The notes under the pieces: generated by a model
Told to the model about the DNA's origin: nothing
The model's input: the letters and a program-made list of their open reading frames with translations, nothing else
Databases searched by the model: none
NCBI RefSeq assembly: GCF_000967495.1
Contig: NZ_JXXU01000035.1
Coordinates: 1 to 64,000, forward strand
Direction of reading: 5' to 3'
Source: Vibrio neptunius
Lineage (GTDB): Bacteria; Pseudomonadota; Gammaproteobacteria; Enterobacterales; Vibrionaceae
DNA: 64,000 nt
Shown here: piece after piece, positions 52,832-62,120 of the stretch
How the letters are laid out: every line of letters begins with the position of its first letter
Numbering within the stretch: position 1 is the stretch's first letter
Made by a program: the position numbers and the translations under genes

Positions 52832-53782
52832 ATGAGCAACGTAATTAAAGTCGGCATCAGTTCCTGCGTTTTGGGCGAAAACGTTCGTTTTGACTCAGGA
52901 CATAAGATCAGCAAGTTTGTGACCAAAGAACTCGCCCCCTTTTTCGAGTTTGTTCCTGTCTGTCCTGAAGTTGGAATGGGTATGCCTGTACCGAGGCCAA
53001 CGATTAGGTTGATATCGGATCAAGAGCGTATTGCTTTAGTCGAGACAAAAGATGCGTCTATTGACCACACAGACAAAATGATGGATTACTCCAAAAGCAA
53101 GGTGGCTGAGCTGAGTATTACAGAGTTATGCGGTTATATTGTGTGTGCCAAGTCACCTACGTGTGGTATGGAACGGGTCAAAGTGTATAAGAAAGGCGGA
53201 GCAGAAAACATAGGCGTGGGGTTATACACCCAAGAGCTGATGAAGCAGATGCCATGGCTACCAGTTGAGGAAGATGGTCGTTTGAATGACCCAGTGTTGA
53301 AAGAGAACTTTATTACGCGTATTTACACGCTGAGAGATTTTTACGACTCGATGGATGGCGAGCCAACGGCAGGCAAAATTGTTGCGTTCCACTCTCGCTA
53401 TAAACTGACCTTGATGGCCCATCACCCGCAGTCCTACAAAGAATTAGGCCGATTGGTTGCAACTATTAAAGAGTATGACATTGAGACTTTTTATCAAAAG
53501 TACCGCGTAGGTTTGATGAATGCGGTGTCACACAGAGCAAGCCGCAAGAACAACACCAATGTACTGATGCACCTCCAAGGGTATTTTAAGCGAGACCTAG
53601 CCAAGGAGCAAAAAGCTGAGTTGTCCGGTGTGATCGAAGAGTACCGACAAGGTACTTTGCCACTCCTCGCACCTTTAACCTTGATCAAACATTATTTGGC
53701 GGCTTACCCGGATGCTTATCTATCCGAGCAGAAATTTCTGCAGCCCCACCCTCAAGAAATGCGCTTGAGATATGGATTATAG
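52832..53782 (+). CDS. DUF523/DUF1722 protein (YbgA-like)
   Basis: This protein of about 316 residues has an N-terminal DUF523 domain (ISSCVLGENVRFDSGHK, VPVCPEVGMGMPVPRPTIRL, IVCAKSPTCGMERVKVY) with conserved Cys residues. A C-terminal DUF1722 domain follows (AFHSRYKLTLMAHHPQSYKELG). The start is at 52832 behind CTGGAGC; the open frame goes 60 bases higher. In E. coli ybgA adjoins the photolyase gene phr, and the same pairing holds here. Its biochemical role is unclear; a link to photoproduct repair or light response is inferred from position. Confidence 0.9.
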   Translation: MSNVIKVGISSCVLGENVRFDSGHKISKFVTKELAPFFEFVPVCPEVGMGMPVPRPTIRLISDQERIALVETKDASIDHTDKMMDYSKSKVAELSITELCGYIVCAKSPTCGMERVKVYKKGGAENIGVGLYTQELMKQMPWLPVEEDGRLNDPVLKENFITRIYTLRDFYDSMDGEPTAGKIVAFHSRYKLTLMAHHPQSYKELGRLVATIKEYDIETFYQKYRVGLMNAVSHRASRKNNTNVLMHLQGYFKRDLAKEQKAELSGVIEEYRQGTLPLLAPLTLIKHYLAAYPDAYLSEQKFLQPHPQEMRLRYGL

Positions 53783-53783
53783 A

Positions 53784-54569
53784 ATGAAAAAATACGCAAT
53801 CAGAGAAATATCAGAGATGACGGGGGTAAAACCCGTCACACTCCGTGCTTGGCAACGACGCTATAGCTTGATTGAACCAGAAAGGACAGACAAAGGACAT
53901 CGCTTGTACACACAAAAGCACATCGACTTAATCAACGATATTCAAGGTTGGTTAGGTAAAGGAGTGTCGATTGGTAAGGTGAAAGCGCTGTTAGAATCTG
54001 GAGAGCAAGCCGACTCCGAAGTCCCTAGTCACATGGTTCAGTTAGATGATGTTGAACCTGTTTTAGACGCATTGGCAAGCCTAAATAAAGGGAAAGCTGA
54101 AACTCTAATTCATTCAGTACTAAAAGAATACCCGCTGCATGTGGTCGAAACTCAGTTTATTCAACCGGTAGAGAAAGCCTTAGGGCTTGTCAGACAGAAT
54201 CTACGTTCACTTCAGCTGGGCTTGTTCCAAACGCTGATGCTAACCAAGCTAAACGCCATTATAGAAGCAGAAAATAAAGCCGCTCGCTCTGGTAAAGCTC
54301 TCTTCATTTGCGTTCAAGGTAGTACGGATATCGCGTCTCGCCTGATGGCCCTCTCATTAGTGGAAAAGGGGTGCAAAGTGACTTTGATCGATGAGGTTGA
54401 TGACTTGTCTGGCCTGCTCGGTCATCCATGTCTTAAAGAGTTTTCGACGTTAGCGATATACAGCGCCCGTGCGATTAATGAATCGCAATTGGCGGCAATT
54501 CAAAAACTGGAAACCTGCATCTCTGGACAACTGGTACTGCCGGATCTTTTGCAACGTCTCAAGGGGTAA
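53784..54569 (+). CDS. MerR family regulator (LitR/CarH-like)
   Basis: The protein has about 261 residues. A MerR HTH lies at 1-70 (YAIREISEMTGVKPVTLRAWQRRYSLIEPERTDKGHRLYT). A helical domain follows, then a Rossmann-like domain (ALFICVQGSTDIASRLMALSLVEKGCKVTLIDEVDDL). In light-sensing CarH/LitR proteins the second half binds adenosylcobalamin through a D-x-H-x-x-G motif; no such motif is visible here, so B12 binding is unlikely or altered. It sits between the DUF523 and photolyase genes and probably regulates them. The ATG at 53784 lies one base after the preceding stop; an ATG 12 bases earlier is possible. Confidence 0.88.
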   Translation: MKKYAIREISEMTGVKPVTLRAWQRRYSLIEPERTDKGHRLYTQKHIDLINDIQGWLGKGVSIGKVKALLESGEQADSEVPSHMVQLDDVEPVLDALASLNKGKAETLIHSVLKEYPLHVVETQFIQPVEKALGLVRQNLRSLQLGLFQTLMLTKLNAIIEAENKAARSGKALFICVQGSTDIASRLMALSLVEKGCKVTLIDEVDDLSGLLGHPCLKEFSTLAIYSARAINESQLAAIQKLETCISGQLVLPDLLQRLKG

Positions 54570-54573
54570 CATC

Positions 54574-55989
54574 ATGAATCTTGTATGGCTGAGACGCGAT
54601 TTAAGAGTCGAAGACAATTCTGCGCTCATTAATGCGATAGAAGTTGGTGAGCCGGTTGTCTGTATTTACGTTGCAACCCCTATGACTTGGCAAGATCACG
54701 GTCTAGCGCCTATTCAAGCGGATTTGATTTACCGTCGGTTGCAGGCATTGAAGCGCGACCTAGAGTCTTTGTGCATACCACTACTTTACGCTCAAGTGGA
54801 CACATTTGCTGAGAGCGCAGAGCGTGTCGCGGAGGTTGCCAGTTTGGCCAATGCGAATCGGGTGTTTGTCAACGCGGAATATGAAGTGAATGAGCAGCGT
54901 CGTGATGCTGTTCTTAAATCGTACCTCCACAATACTGCCATTCACTTTGAGTCTAGTGATGACAAATGTCTTTTTGCACCTGGCAGTGTAGTGAACAAGC
55001 AAGGCAGCTATTTCAAGGTGTTTACGCCGTTCAAGAAGGCCTACCTAGCTAAACTCGGTGAGTGCTCGTTTCAAGTTCGGAAGCCACAAGCCGTGTCTTC
55101 AGGGGGATTACCTGAGAACTTAAAGTCTCTAGTATTGACTGATGATGTCAACTTTAGTTACCCGCGAGGTTCAAGTGCTCAATTTGCCGCAGATACCCAA
55201 TCGATAATCCAAAAGCTGAGAGACTTTGATAGCCAAGATGTAGAAACTTATGCCAAAAACCGAGACTTTCCCGCCGTTGCTGGAACCAGCCAGCTGTCCC
55301 CTTACTTAGCTATCGGAGCACTATCTGTACGTCAATGTATGGCTCGGTTGATGTTTGGTCAGCTTCTGCCGCTCAGCGAAGGGAGAGAAGTATGGCAAAG
55401 TGAGTTGATATGGCGTGAGTTCTATCAACACCTCATTCATTTTGAAGCTAAGCTGAGTAAAGGAAAGTCTTTTTCTGACTGGGGAGAACGCTTGCTGTGG
55501 CATAACGAACTGTTACATATCGAGGCGTGGAAGAAAGGCCAAACTGGCTTTCCTATCGTAGATGCGGCCATGAGGCAACTCAACCAAACGGGGTGGATGC
55601 ACAATCGGTTGAGAATGATCGTGGCGAGTTTTTTGACCAAAGATCTCCATGTTGATTGGAGAATCGGTGAACGCTATTTTTTGAACAAGTTGGTAGATGG
55701 GGATTATGCTGCGAACAATGGCGGCTGGCAGTGGTGTGCCTCAACCGGATGTGACGGTCAGCCATACTTCCGCATTTTTAACCCCGTTACCCAAGGTGAA
55801 AGGTTTGATCCCAATGGAGATTTTGTGCGTCAGTGGATCCCTGAATTGTCTCAAGTGCCGGATAAATTCGTTCACCAACCCTGGAAGTGGAGTGGTGTAA
55901 GAAGCTTGTCATATCCGCCGCCAATAGTTGATCATAAGATAGAAAGAGAAGTAACCTTACGGATATATAAGGAAGCGAAGGACGCTTAG
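54574..55989 (+). CDS. phr: Deoxyribodipyrimidine photolyase
   Basis: This 471-residue photolyase starts MNLVWLRRDLRVEDNSAL, and its N-terminal alpha/beta domain binds an antenna cofactor. The helical FAD domain has GTSQLSPYLAIGALSVRQC, WQSELIWREFYQHLI, the cyclobutane-lesion motif TGFPIVDAAMRQLNQTGWMHNRLRMIVASFL, and NNGGWQWCASTGCDGQPYFRIFNP. It repairs UV pyrimidine dimers with blue light. The start follows CAAGGGGTAACATC. It lies four bases after the MerR gene and is followed at one base by the L,D-transpeptidase gene, so the cluster may be co-transcribed. Confidence 0.95.
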   Translation: MNLVWLRRDLRVEDNSALINAIEVGEPVVCIYVATPMTWQDHGLAPIQADLIYRRLQALKRDLESLCIPLLYAQVDTFAESAERVAEVASLANANRVFVNAEYEVNEQRRDAVLKSYLHNTAIHFESSDDKCLFAPGSVVNKQGSYFKVFTPFKKAYLAKLGECSFQVRKPQAVSSGGLPENLKSLVLTDDVNFSYPRGSSAQFAADTQSIIQKLRDFDSQDVETYAKNRDFPAVAGTSQLSPYLAIGALSVRQCMARLMFGQLLPLSEGREVWQSELIWREFYQHLIHFEAKLSKGKSFSDWGERLLWHNELLHIEAWKKGQTGFPIVDAAMRQLNQTGWMHNRLRMIVASFLTKDLHVDWRIGERYFLNKLVDGDYAANNGGWQWCASTGCDGQPYFRIFNPVTQGERFDPNGDFVRQWIPELSQVPDKFVHQPWKWSGVRSLSYPPPIVDHKIEREVTLRIYKEAKDA

Positions 55990-55990
55990 A

Positions 55991-56902
55991 ATGCTGCGAA
56001 AAATATTTTCCCTCTGTTGCTGCTTTAGTACATCCCTATATGCTGCAACTTACCCACTACCTCCAGAGGGAAGCAGCATGGTCGGGCGTGCGCAATACCA
56101 TAAAGTGGAAAGCGGTGAAAGCCTTGCCGATATCGCAAAGCAGTACGATGTCGGCTTTCTTACCTTGATGGCGGCCAATAAAGGTGTAGATCCTTTCCTA
56201 CCTGCAGAAGATTTTGTCCTGACGATGCCGACGCAAATCATTCTTCCTCAAGTGCCACGAGAAGGGATAGTCATCAACCTCGCTGAGCTGCGTCTGTATT
56301 ATTTCCAGCCAGAGAAGAACCTAGTGCATATTTTTCCGGTTGGTATTGGTAGAGTTGGGCGCGATACCCCTGAGATGGTGACTAGCATAAGTCAAAAACG
56401 GCCCAATCCGACTTGGACACCTCCCGCATCGATTCGCAAAGAATACCTTGAAAAAGGCATTGAACTTCCATCTGTGGTTCCAGCGGGGCCGGAAAACCCG
56501 CTTGGGGAATATGCGTTGAGACTGGCTTATGGTATTGGCAATTACCTCATCCATGGTACTAACAAAGACTTTGGCATTGGATTACGCGTCAGCTCCGGTT
56601 GTATACGTATGGAGCCCAAAGATATTGATTGGTTGTTTCACAAGGTGAAATTGGGTGAAAAAGTCCGAGTGATCAATGAACCCGTTAAAATTGCATTAGA
56701 ACCCGATCGGAGTGTATTTCTGGAAGCCCACGAACCGTTAACGCGAAGTGATGGTAGCAAGAAGGATTTGAATATCCCTAAGGAGCTGCAATGGTGGCTG
56801 GAAGAGTTTGATTTGTCCGATGCTAAAGCGAGAGCGGCGATTCTTACACAGAATGGGGTACCAGTGGAAGTGGTCTCTCCGAGTTATTTATACGTGAATT
56901 GA
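55991..56902 (+). CDS. LysM-containing L,D-transpeptidase
   Basis: This 303-residue exported protein has a signal peptide (MLRKIFSLCCCFSTSLYAA), a LysM-like module (YHKVESGESLADIAKQYDVGFLTLMAANKGVDPF) and a YkuD catalytic domain with HGTNKDFGIGLRVSSGCIRM. That motif holds the catalytic Cys and His. The YbiS/ErfK group links Braun lipoprotein to peptidoglycan or makes 3-3 crosslinks. The lpp gene lies convergently about 200 bases downstream, suggesting it is the substrate. It directly follows phr with one base between. Confidence 0.9.
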   Translation: MLRKIFSLCCCFSTSLYAATYPLPPEGSSMVGRAQYHKVESGESLADIAKQYDVGFLTLMAANKGVDPFLPAEDFVLTMPTQIILPQVPREGIVINLAELRLYYFQPEKNLVHIFPVGIGRVGRDTPEMVTSISQKRPNPTWTPPASIRKEYLEKGIELPSVVPAGPENPLGEYALRLAYGIGNYLIHGTNKDFGIGLRVSSGCIRMEPKDIDWLFHKVKLGEKVRVINEPVKIALEPDRSVFLEAHEPLTRSDGSKKDLNIPKELQWWLEEFDLSDAKARAAILTQNGVPVEVVSPSYLYVN

Positions 56903-57003
56903 TCCTTGTTAAACAAAAAGAGAAGGGGCCTGAAAACGGGGGGAGAATTTATTCTTCGTAAACATGTGCCTGTTCAGTCACATGATCTAGATTTGTAATC
57001 GCG

Positions 57004-57038
57004 ATAAAACAAAAGCGGCGACATCAACTTATGTCGCC
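57004..57038 (-). terminator. Terminator of lpp
   Basis: Read on the minus strand, GGCGACAT-AAGTTG-ATGTCGCC is followed by GCTTTTGTTTT. It lies about 70 bases after the lpp stop. Confidence 0.72.
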
Positions 57039-57110
57039 ACTTCATCGCCAATTATCGCCTAGCCGTTTTCTAAATCATTGATTTAAAGAGGCTAAATTCA
57101 TTACTTGATC

Positions 57111-57359
57111 TTACTTAGTATAAGACTGAGCAATGTTGTCGATACGCTCGTTAGCGCGCGCTGCTTCTTCTTGAGCAGACATTGCTGCATCACCTGATTT
57201 ACGTACGTCAGATTGAAGAGCTTGTACATCTTGGCTTAGTTGGCTAACTTGATTGCTCAGCTCGTCAAGTTTTGCTGAAGATGCGTCGTTTGGACCAGAA
57301 GCACAACCAGCGAGAAGAAGTACAGAAGACGCCGCAGCTGCGATCAACATTTTGTTCAT
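57111..57359 (-). CDS. lpp: Murein (Braun) lipoprotein
   Basis: This 82-residue lipoprotein has a signal and lipobox (MNKMLIAAAASSVLLLAGC, lipidated Cys19). The mature part is a continuous heptad coiled coil (LDELSNQVSQLSQDVQALQS) that ends in Lys (SYTK), the site of covalent linkage to peptidoglycan. It trimerises and tethers the outer membrane to the wall. The start at 57359 is set by the signal peptide and AAGGAGTTCATC upstream; the open frame above it has no features. The adjacent L,D-transpeptidase is a plausible linking enzyme. Confidence 0.94.
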   Translation of the reverse strand: MNKMLIAAAASSVLLLAGCASGPNDASSAKLDELSNQVSQLSQDVQALQSDVRKSGDAAMSAQEEAARANERIDNIAQSYTK

Positions 57360-57715
57360 AGATGAACTCCTTGCATTGTAAGTATCAAAAAGACGTCCTA
57401 TACATTTCTGCTCATATAGTGACGGTGTGTAAAGTGTAGACTCAATTCCACCCTTCAAAAAGCAGAAAAAAGTCAAAAAAACCCAAGGATTTAAGCAATG
57501 ATCAAATTAGTTGATATATGTCTCACTGGCGAGAGGTATAAATGTTAATGTTCTAACTACAATGGGGGATGTAAACGAGGTGAAAAAAGATAATTTTCTG
57601 TGATCTCTATCCAGTGCTAACCTTTCACGGTATCATGGCGCGTTTTTTAAAATTTTCGCGTTTAAGCCGCCACCGAGATCGAGGCTGAGACGTATATTTG
57701 AACTTGGAGAATACT
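57360..57715. other. Divergent region, lpp / helicase
   Basis: This holds the lpp promoter and the helicase leader. No gene was found. The last 30 bases carry the ribosome site of the helicase (GGAG before a TTG start). Confidence 0.45.
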
Positions 57716-59047
57716 TTGCACTTTAAAGATTTAGGCCTAGATAATCGCTTACTGAAAAACTTGAAGCATTTCGATTTCAAGAAGGCGACAGATATACAGC
57801 AACAAGCCATTCCTGTGTCGATTGCTGGTAAAGATCTGTTGGCTTCTTCAAAAACGGGTTCGGGTAAAACATTGGCGTTTGTCTTACCTATGCTGCATAA
57901 GTCTTTAAAAAACAAAGCATTTTCAGCGAAAGATCCTCGTGGTGTGATTTTGGCTCCGACCCGTGAACTGGCGAAGCAAGTATACGGTGAGTTGCGTTCT
58001 ATGTTGGGTGGCTTGTCTTATGACGCGACTTTGATTGTAGGTGGTGAAAACTTCAATGATCAGGTGAAAGCGTTACGTCGCTACCCGAAATTTATTGTTG
58101 CTACACCGGGTCGCTTGGCGGACCACCTTGATCACCGCTCGCTTTACCTAGACGGACTAGAGACGCTTATTCTTGATGAAGCGGACCGTATGCTTGATCT
58201 GGGCTTTGCACCTGAGTTACGTCGTATTCATAACGCTGCTAAGCACCGCCGTCGTCAAACTCTGATGTTCTCGGCAACCCTTGATCACGCCGAAGTGAAT
58301 GAAATTGCTTTTGAAATGTTAGATGCTCCAAAACGTATCGCGATTGGTGTTTCTAATGAAGAGCATAAAGACATCACGCAGAAGTTCTATTTGTGTGACC
58401 ATCTTGATCACAAAGAAGCGATTCTGGATCGCATTCTGGAAGAAGCTGAATACAAGCAGTTGATCATCTTTACTGCGACTCGCGTAGACACGGAGCGCCT
58501 AACGGACAAGCTCAACGAGAAGAAGCTGAAAGCCATAGCTCTGAGTGGTAACCTGAACCAGACCCAGCGTAACACCATCATGAGCCAGTTTGAGCGTGCA
58601 GTGTTCAAAATTCTGGTCACAACAGATGTCGCTTCTCGTGGTTTGGATATTGCCAACGTCACACACGTTGTCAATTTTGATATGCCTAAGCACACCGAAG
58701 AGTACGTTCACCGTGTTGGTCGAACTGGCCGTGCTGGTAATAAAGGCGACGCAGTGTCTTTGGTTGGCCCGAAAGACTGGGATAGCTTTAAGCGTGTTGA
58801 AGCTTATCTCCAGCAAGACCTTACGTTCTCTGAACTGGAAGGTTTAAAAGGTAAATTCAAAGGAATCAAACCACGTAAGCCGGATTACCGTGGTAAGAAG
58901 AAAGTCGTCAAGAACACTAAACCACAAGTGAAGAAAACAGTGAAGAAGCCTACCCAGCGTGATAAAGGTTTTTATCAGAATGTCGCAGTAGGTGATTCTG
59001 TCTTTATTCCGAAAAAGAAAGTCGCCCCGAAAGCAGACGACGAGTAA
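57716..59047 (+). CDS. DEAD-box RNA helicase
   Basis: The protein has about 443 residues. Helicase motifs in order are ASSKTGSGKT (Walker A), PTRELA, ATPGRL, DEAD, SAT, then the C-terminal RecA domain with TDVASRGLDI and HRVGRTGRAG. A basic tail follows (RGKKKVVKNTKPQVKKTVKKPTQRDKG) that likely binds RNA. It resembles the SrmB/RhlE type involved in RNA remodelling and ribosome assembly. The start is probably TTG at 57716 behind GGAGAATAC; another TTG 18 bases upstream is possible. It is a single gene with a terminator. Confidence 0.9.
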   Translation: MHFKDLGLDNRLLKNLKHFDFKKATDIQQQAIPVSIAGKDLLASSKTGSGKTLAFVLPMLHKSLKNKAFSAKDPRGVILAPTRELAKQVYGELRSMLGGLSYDATLIVGGENFNDQVKALRRYPKFIVATPGRLADHLDHRSLYLDGLETLILDEADRMLDLGFAPELRRIHNAAKHRRRQTLMFSATLDHAEVNEIAFEMLDAPKRIAIGVSNEEHKDITQKFYLCDHLDHKEAILDRILEEAEYKQLIIFTATRVDTERLTDKLNEKKLKAIALSGNLNQTQRNTIMSQFERAVFKILVTTDVASRGLDIANVTHVVNFDMPKHTEEYVHRVGRTGRAGNKGDAVSLVGPKDWDSFKRVEAYLQQDLTFSELEGLKGKFKGIKPRKPDYRGKKKVVKNTKPQVKKTVKKPTQRDKGFYQNVAVGDSVFIPKKKVAPKADDE

Positions 59048-59342
59048 TAAGAAAGCCACCCGTAATCGGTGGCTTTTTTGTATAGATTTGCAGAGGCTTC
59101 TACTACTTACAAACGTTGTCACCTGCGTAGCATAAAATTGAACTTCTACCAGAAAATATCATTGAGATCGGATTTCTGAAACTAGTAAGATCAGAAACTG
59201 AGACCCAATAATCCGTTGTTTATATTTTTCTTACTACAAGCGTTTTTCTCTGTTTAGAGTGAGTAGTGATCGGGTAACCGATTGCATATAGCGCTTCGCC
59301 GTGAAGTGCTCCTACTTAACGACAGACAGAAGAAAAAAAAAG
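59048..59342 (+). other. Intergenic region helicase / collagenase
   Basis: After the helicase terminator the region has no gene; the collagenase promoter lies here. An A9 tract directly precedes the collagenase start, which could be a slippage-prone run. Confidence 0.45.
59052..59079 (+). terminator. Terminator of the helicase gene
   Basis: AAAGCCACC-CGTAAT-CGGTGGCTTTTTT is a strong hairpin with T-run. Confidence 0.88.
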
Positions 59343-61808
59343 ATGGAACTTAAAAAAATAACAGTGGCAGTGGCTAGTGTTTTACTTAGTGCGAATGCCT
59401 ACGCCATCAGTGCCCCCGTACCACAAGTTGTCGAACTCGACGCAGAACACAATCATCATCATGGTGTAGAAGATCAACACCTTGAATACTCCCCAACGAA
59501 ACTCACCCCGAAGAAGCCTCAACCAACAATCAAAGCGTTTAACATGATTGCGGCGGATGAAGCCGCCGTACCATGTGACGTTGAGGCGTTCGCGACATCA
59601 AATAGCATTAGCCTGATTAACACCATCACGACTCAAGGTGCTAGTTGTGTTAATGAGCTGTTCTCTGCTGAAAGCCGTATTCAGGAGATAACGTTTGAAT
59701 CTGGCAACATGTTCAACGTGGCCAAACATACCACTACTTTAGCTAAGAGCTATCAGGGTGGAGGAAACAATGAACTTGAAGCATTGTTCCTCTATCTACG
59801 TGCAGGGTATTACGCGGAATTTTACAACGACAAGATCAGCTTCAACACATTGGTACGTCCTGCAGTGAAAGCGGCGGTAGATGCGTTTGTTGCTAACAGT
59901 CATTTTTACGACAACAGTGATGCTCACGGTAAAGTGTTAGCGGAAGTGATCATTACGATGGACAGCGCCAGCCTAGAACATTATTACATCGATGTTGTCA
60001 CGCAATGGCTCAACCGTTGGAATGCAGACTACGCGCAGAGCTGGTACATGCGTAATGCAGTAAACAGCGTCTTCACCGTGTTGTTTGGTGGCAGCTGGAA
60101 TGATGAGTACAAGGCGAAAATCGGCGAGCAGACTGATCTAGTGAATGCGTTATCGAGTTTTGCGTTAAACCGAAACTCAATTGGACGTGATGATGAGTTT
60201 ATGGCGGCAAATGCAGGCCGTGAACTCGGTCGATTAACGCGTTATCAAAACACGACTATTGAAGCCAATGTCAAAGCTAAGGTGAAGCAGATCTTTGATC
60301 AGTATGAAATGTATGGCTTTGGTGATTCGGTGTGGCTGGGAACGGCTGATACTGCTTCATACTACTCAGATTGTACAGAGCTGGACATATGTAACTTCAA
60401 AACAGAATTGAAGTCGTTAGTGCTGTCACAAAGCTACACCTGTGGCCCATCTGTTCGTATATTGTCCCAGAATATGACTGAGGTTCAACACCAATCAGCC
60501 TGTGAAAAAATGGGTTATGAGGAAGGTTACTTCCATCAGCGTTTAGAAACGGGTAACCAACCAGTAGCTGATGACTACAATACTCAGTTGCAAGTGAACA
60601 TCTTCGACAGCAGCAATGACTACGGCAAATACGCCGGACCGATTTTTGGTATTGATACCAACAACGGCGGTATGTACCTAGAAGGCGATCCTTCCAAGCA
60701 AGGCAACGTGCCTAACTTTATTGCTTATGAAGCCTCCTACGCAAATCCTGATCATTTTGTTTGGAACCTTGAACACGAGTACGTCCACTATTTGGACGGT
60801 CGATTTGATATGTATGGCGATTTTGGTCATCCAACTGAAAAGGTTGTGTGGTGGAGTGAAGGTATAGCGGAGTACATCGCCAACGAAGACAACAATCAGA
60901 AAGCCATAGATACGATCAAAGACGGCTCAACTTACACGTTGAATGAGATTTTTGAGACAACGTATGATGGTTTTGATGTCGACAGAATCTATCGCTGGGG
61001 GTATCTGGCAGTCCGCTTCATGTTTGAGCGACATATGGATGATGTAAATCAGATGCTGGTGGAAACGCGTAAAGGTAACTGGTCGCAATATAAAACCGTC
61101 ATCAACGGCTGGTCTACAGCTTACCAAAGTGAGTTTGAACAATGGCAGCAAGAGTTGGTGAATGGTGGTTCGGAACCACAGCCACCAACAGCGATAATAT
61201 CGGTCAACAGTGAGGGACAAGTAGGTGAATCCATTTCATTCAGCAGTAAAGATAGCTCAGACTCCGACGGTCAAATCTCGAGTTACCTCTGGGAATTCGG
61301 TGACGGCGCGACCAGTTCAGAGGCCAATCCGACGCACCAATACAGTAGTGAGGGGAGTTATTCGGTCCGCTTAACGGTCACAGATAATGATGGTCTGACG
61401 GCCAATACCAGCGCATCGATCAATATTCGCAGCCAAGGTGACAACGATTCTTTGCCTACCGATTGTGCCGTTCGTCCGAAAGTCAGTGGTGGGCGATTGA
61501 CTGCCGGAGAGCCCGTATGTTTGGCGTCTCAGTCACCAATATGGCTGAGTATCGAAGGGGTTAATGAATATCAGTCGATGTCGATTACATCGGCGCATGG
61601 TACGGGTGATCTCAAACTGGAGTACAGTAACTTTGGCTGGCCAAATGATGAAGGTTCTAATCTTCATGGATGGTCTGATAATTCAGGAAACTCGGAATGT
61701 ATCACTCTTAATGGTCAGGCGAATTACTGGGGGTACTTGAAAGTTTCTGGAGAGTTCAGCAATGCAGCACTGGTGGTTGATTTCAATACATCAGGTTGCC
61801 GTCAGTAG
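59343..61808 (+). CDS. Secreted collagenase, peptidase M9 family
   Basis: This 821-residue secreted metalloprotease has a signal peptide (MELKKITVAVASVLLSANAYA). A large N-terminal activator domain (about 60-380) precedes the zinc protease core with HEYVH (NLEHEYVHYLDG) and the distal Glu in WWSEGIAEYIANED. A PKD domain (about 620-705: PPTAIISVNSEGQVGESISF, YLWEFGDGATSSEANPTHQY) and a PPC-like collagen-binding domain (about 715-820) follow. M9 collagenases cleave native collagen and are virulence factors in vibrios. The start at 59343 begins the signal peptide; a hairpin terminator follows. Confidence 0.95.
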   Translation: MELKKITVAVASVLLSANAYAISAPVPQVVELDAEHNHHHGVEDQHLEYSPTKLTPKKPQPTIKAFNMIAADEAAVPCDVEAFATSNSISLINTITTQGASCVNELFSAESRIQEITFESGNMFNVAKHTTTLAKSYQGGGNNELEALFLYLRAGYYAEFYNDKISFNTLVRPAVKAAVDAFVANSHFYDNSDAHGKVLAEVIITMDSASLEHYYIDVVTQWLNRWNADYAQSWYMRNAVNSVFTVLFGGSWNDEYKAKIGEQTDLVNALSSFALNRNSIGRDDEFMAANAGRELGRLTRYQNTTIEANVKAKVKQIFDQYEMYGFGDSVWLGTADTASYYSDCTELDICNFKTELKSLVLSQSYTCGPSVRILSQNMTEVQHQSACEKMGYEEGYFHQRLETGNQPVADDYNTQLQVNIFDSSNDYGKYAGPIFGIDTNNGGMYLEGDPSKQGNVPNFIAYEASYANPDHFVWNLEHEYVHYLDGRFDMYGDFGHPTEKVVWWSEGIAEYIANEDNNQKAIDTIKDGSTYTLNEIFETTYDGFDVDRIYRWGYLAVRFMFERHMDDVNQMLVETRKGNWSQYKTVINGWSTAYQSEFEQWQQELVNGGSEPQPPTAIISVNSEGQVGESISFSSKDSSDSDGQISSYLWEFGDGATSSEANPTHQYSSEGSYSVRLTVTDNDGLTANTSASINIRSQGDNDSLPTDCAVRPKVSGGRLTAGEPVCLASQSPIWLSIEGVNEYQSMSITSAHGTGDLKLEYSNFGWPNDEGSNLHGWSDNSGNSECITLNGQANYWGYLKVSGEFSNAALVVDFNTSGCRQ

Positions 61809-61823
61809 GTCGTGACTTCGCAC

Positions 61824-61848
61824 AAAGCTCAGCATTCGCTGAGCTTTT
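61824..61848 (+). terminator. Terminator of the collagenase gene
   Basis: AAAGCTCAGC-ATTC-GCTGAGCTTTTTC is a strong hairpin with T-run. Confidence 0.88.
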
Positions 61849-61871
61849 TCGTTGTTAGCTTCACTGAGGGA

Positions 61872-62120
61872 TTAACGTCGCTGACAGGTTGTGCCCCCTC
61901 GACATGCGGAGCGGGAATAAGGATCCAGACGGCTACGCTGCAAACCAATCTTCAGGTTTTACCATCAATAAGTAGCCGTTAAACCGCTTCACTAGAGGCG
62001 TTCGATACTGGTTTATAAAAGCTGGCTCGTCAACGATCTCGAAATAACCTAACGCCTCCTCTATAGGGGAGAATTAGGCAATTTTCGTTGGATTTCAGCG
62101 TCACTCATCGTCAAAAGCAT
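61872..62120 (-). pseudogene. Decayed small protein gene, two frame disruptions
   Basis: The minus strand reads MLLTMSDAEIQRKLPNSP. It then shifts frame near 62070 to IEEALGYFEIVDEPAFINQ and YRTPLVKRFNGYLLMVKPED, which stops after WFAA. A further frame shift near 61940 then gives QRSRLDPYSRSACRGGTTCQRR before the stop at 61872. The three pieces fit one small protein of about 90-110 residues with a C-terminal Cys pair. NifW-like proteins (nitrogenase-stabilising) are a weak guess for the family, made from recollection only. The gene is broken by at least two indels. Confidence 0.6.

Noticed and set aside
54469..54573. N-terminal extension of photolyase overlapping the MerR gene
   Set aside because: The extra 35 codons are the MerR gene read in another frame; the ATG at 54574 has its own ribosome site and the usual photolyase N-terminus.
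59330..59342. Phase variation by the A9 tract before the collagenase start
   Set aside because: The tract lies upstream of the start codon and would not shift the reading frame; an effect on ribosome spacing is possible but unsupported.
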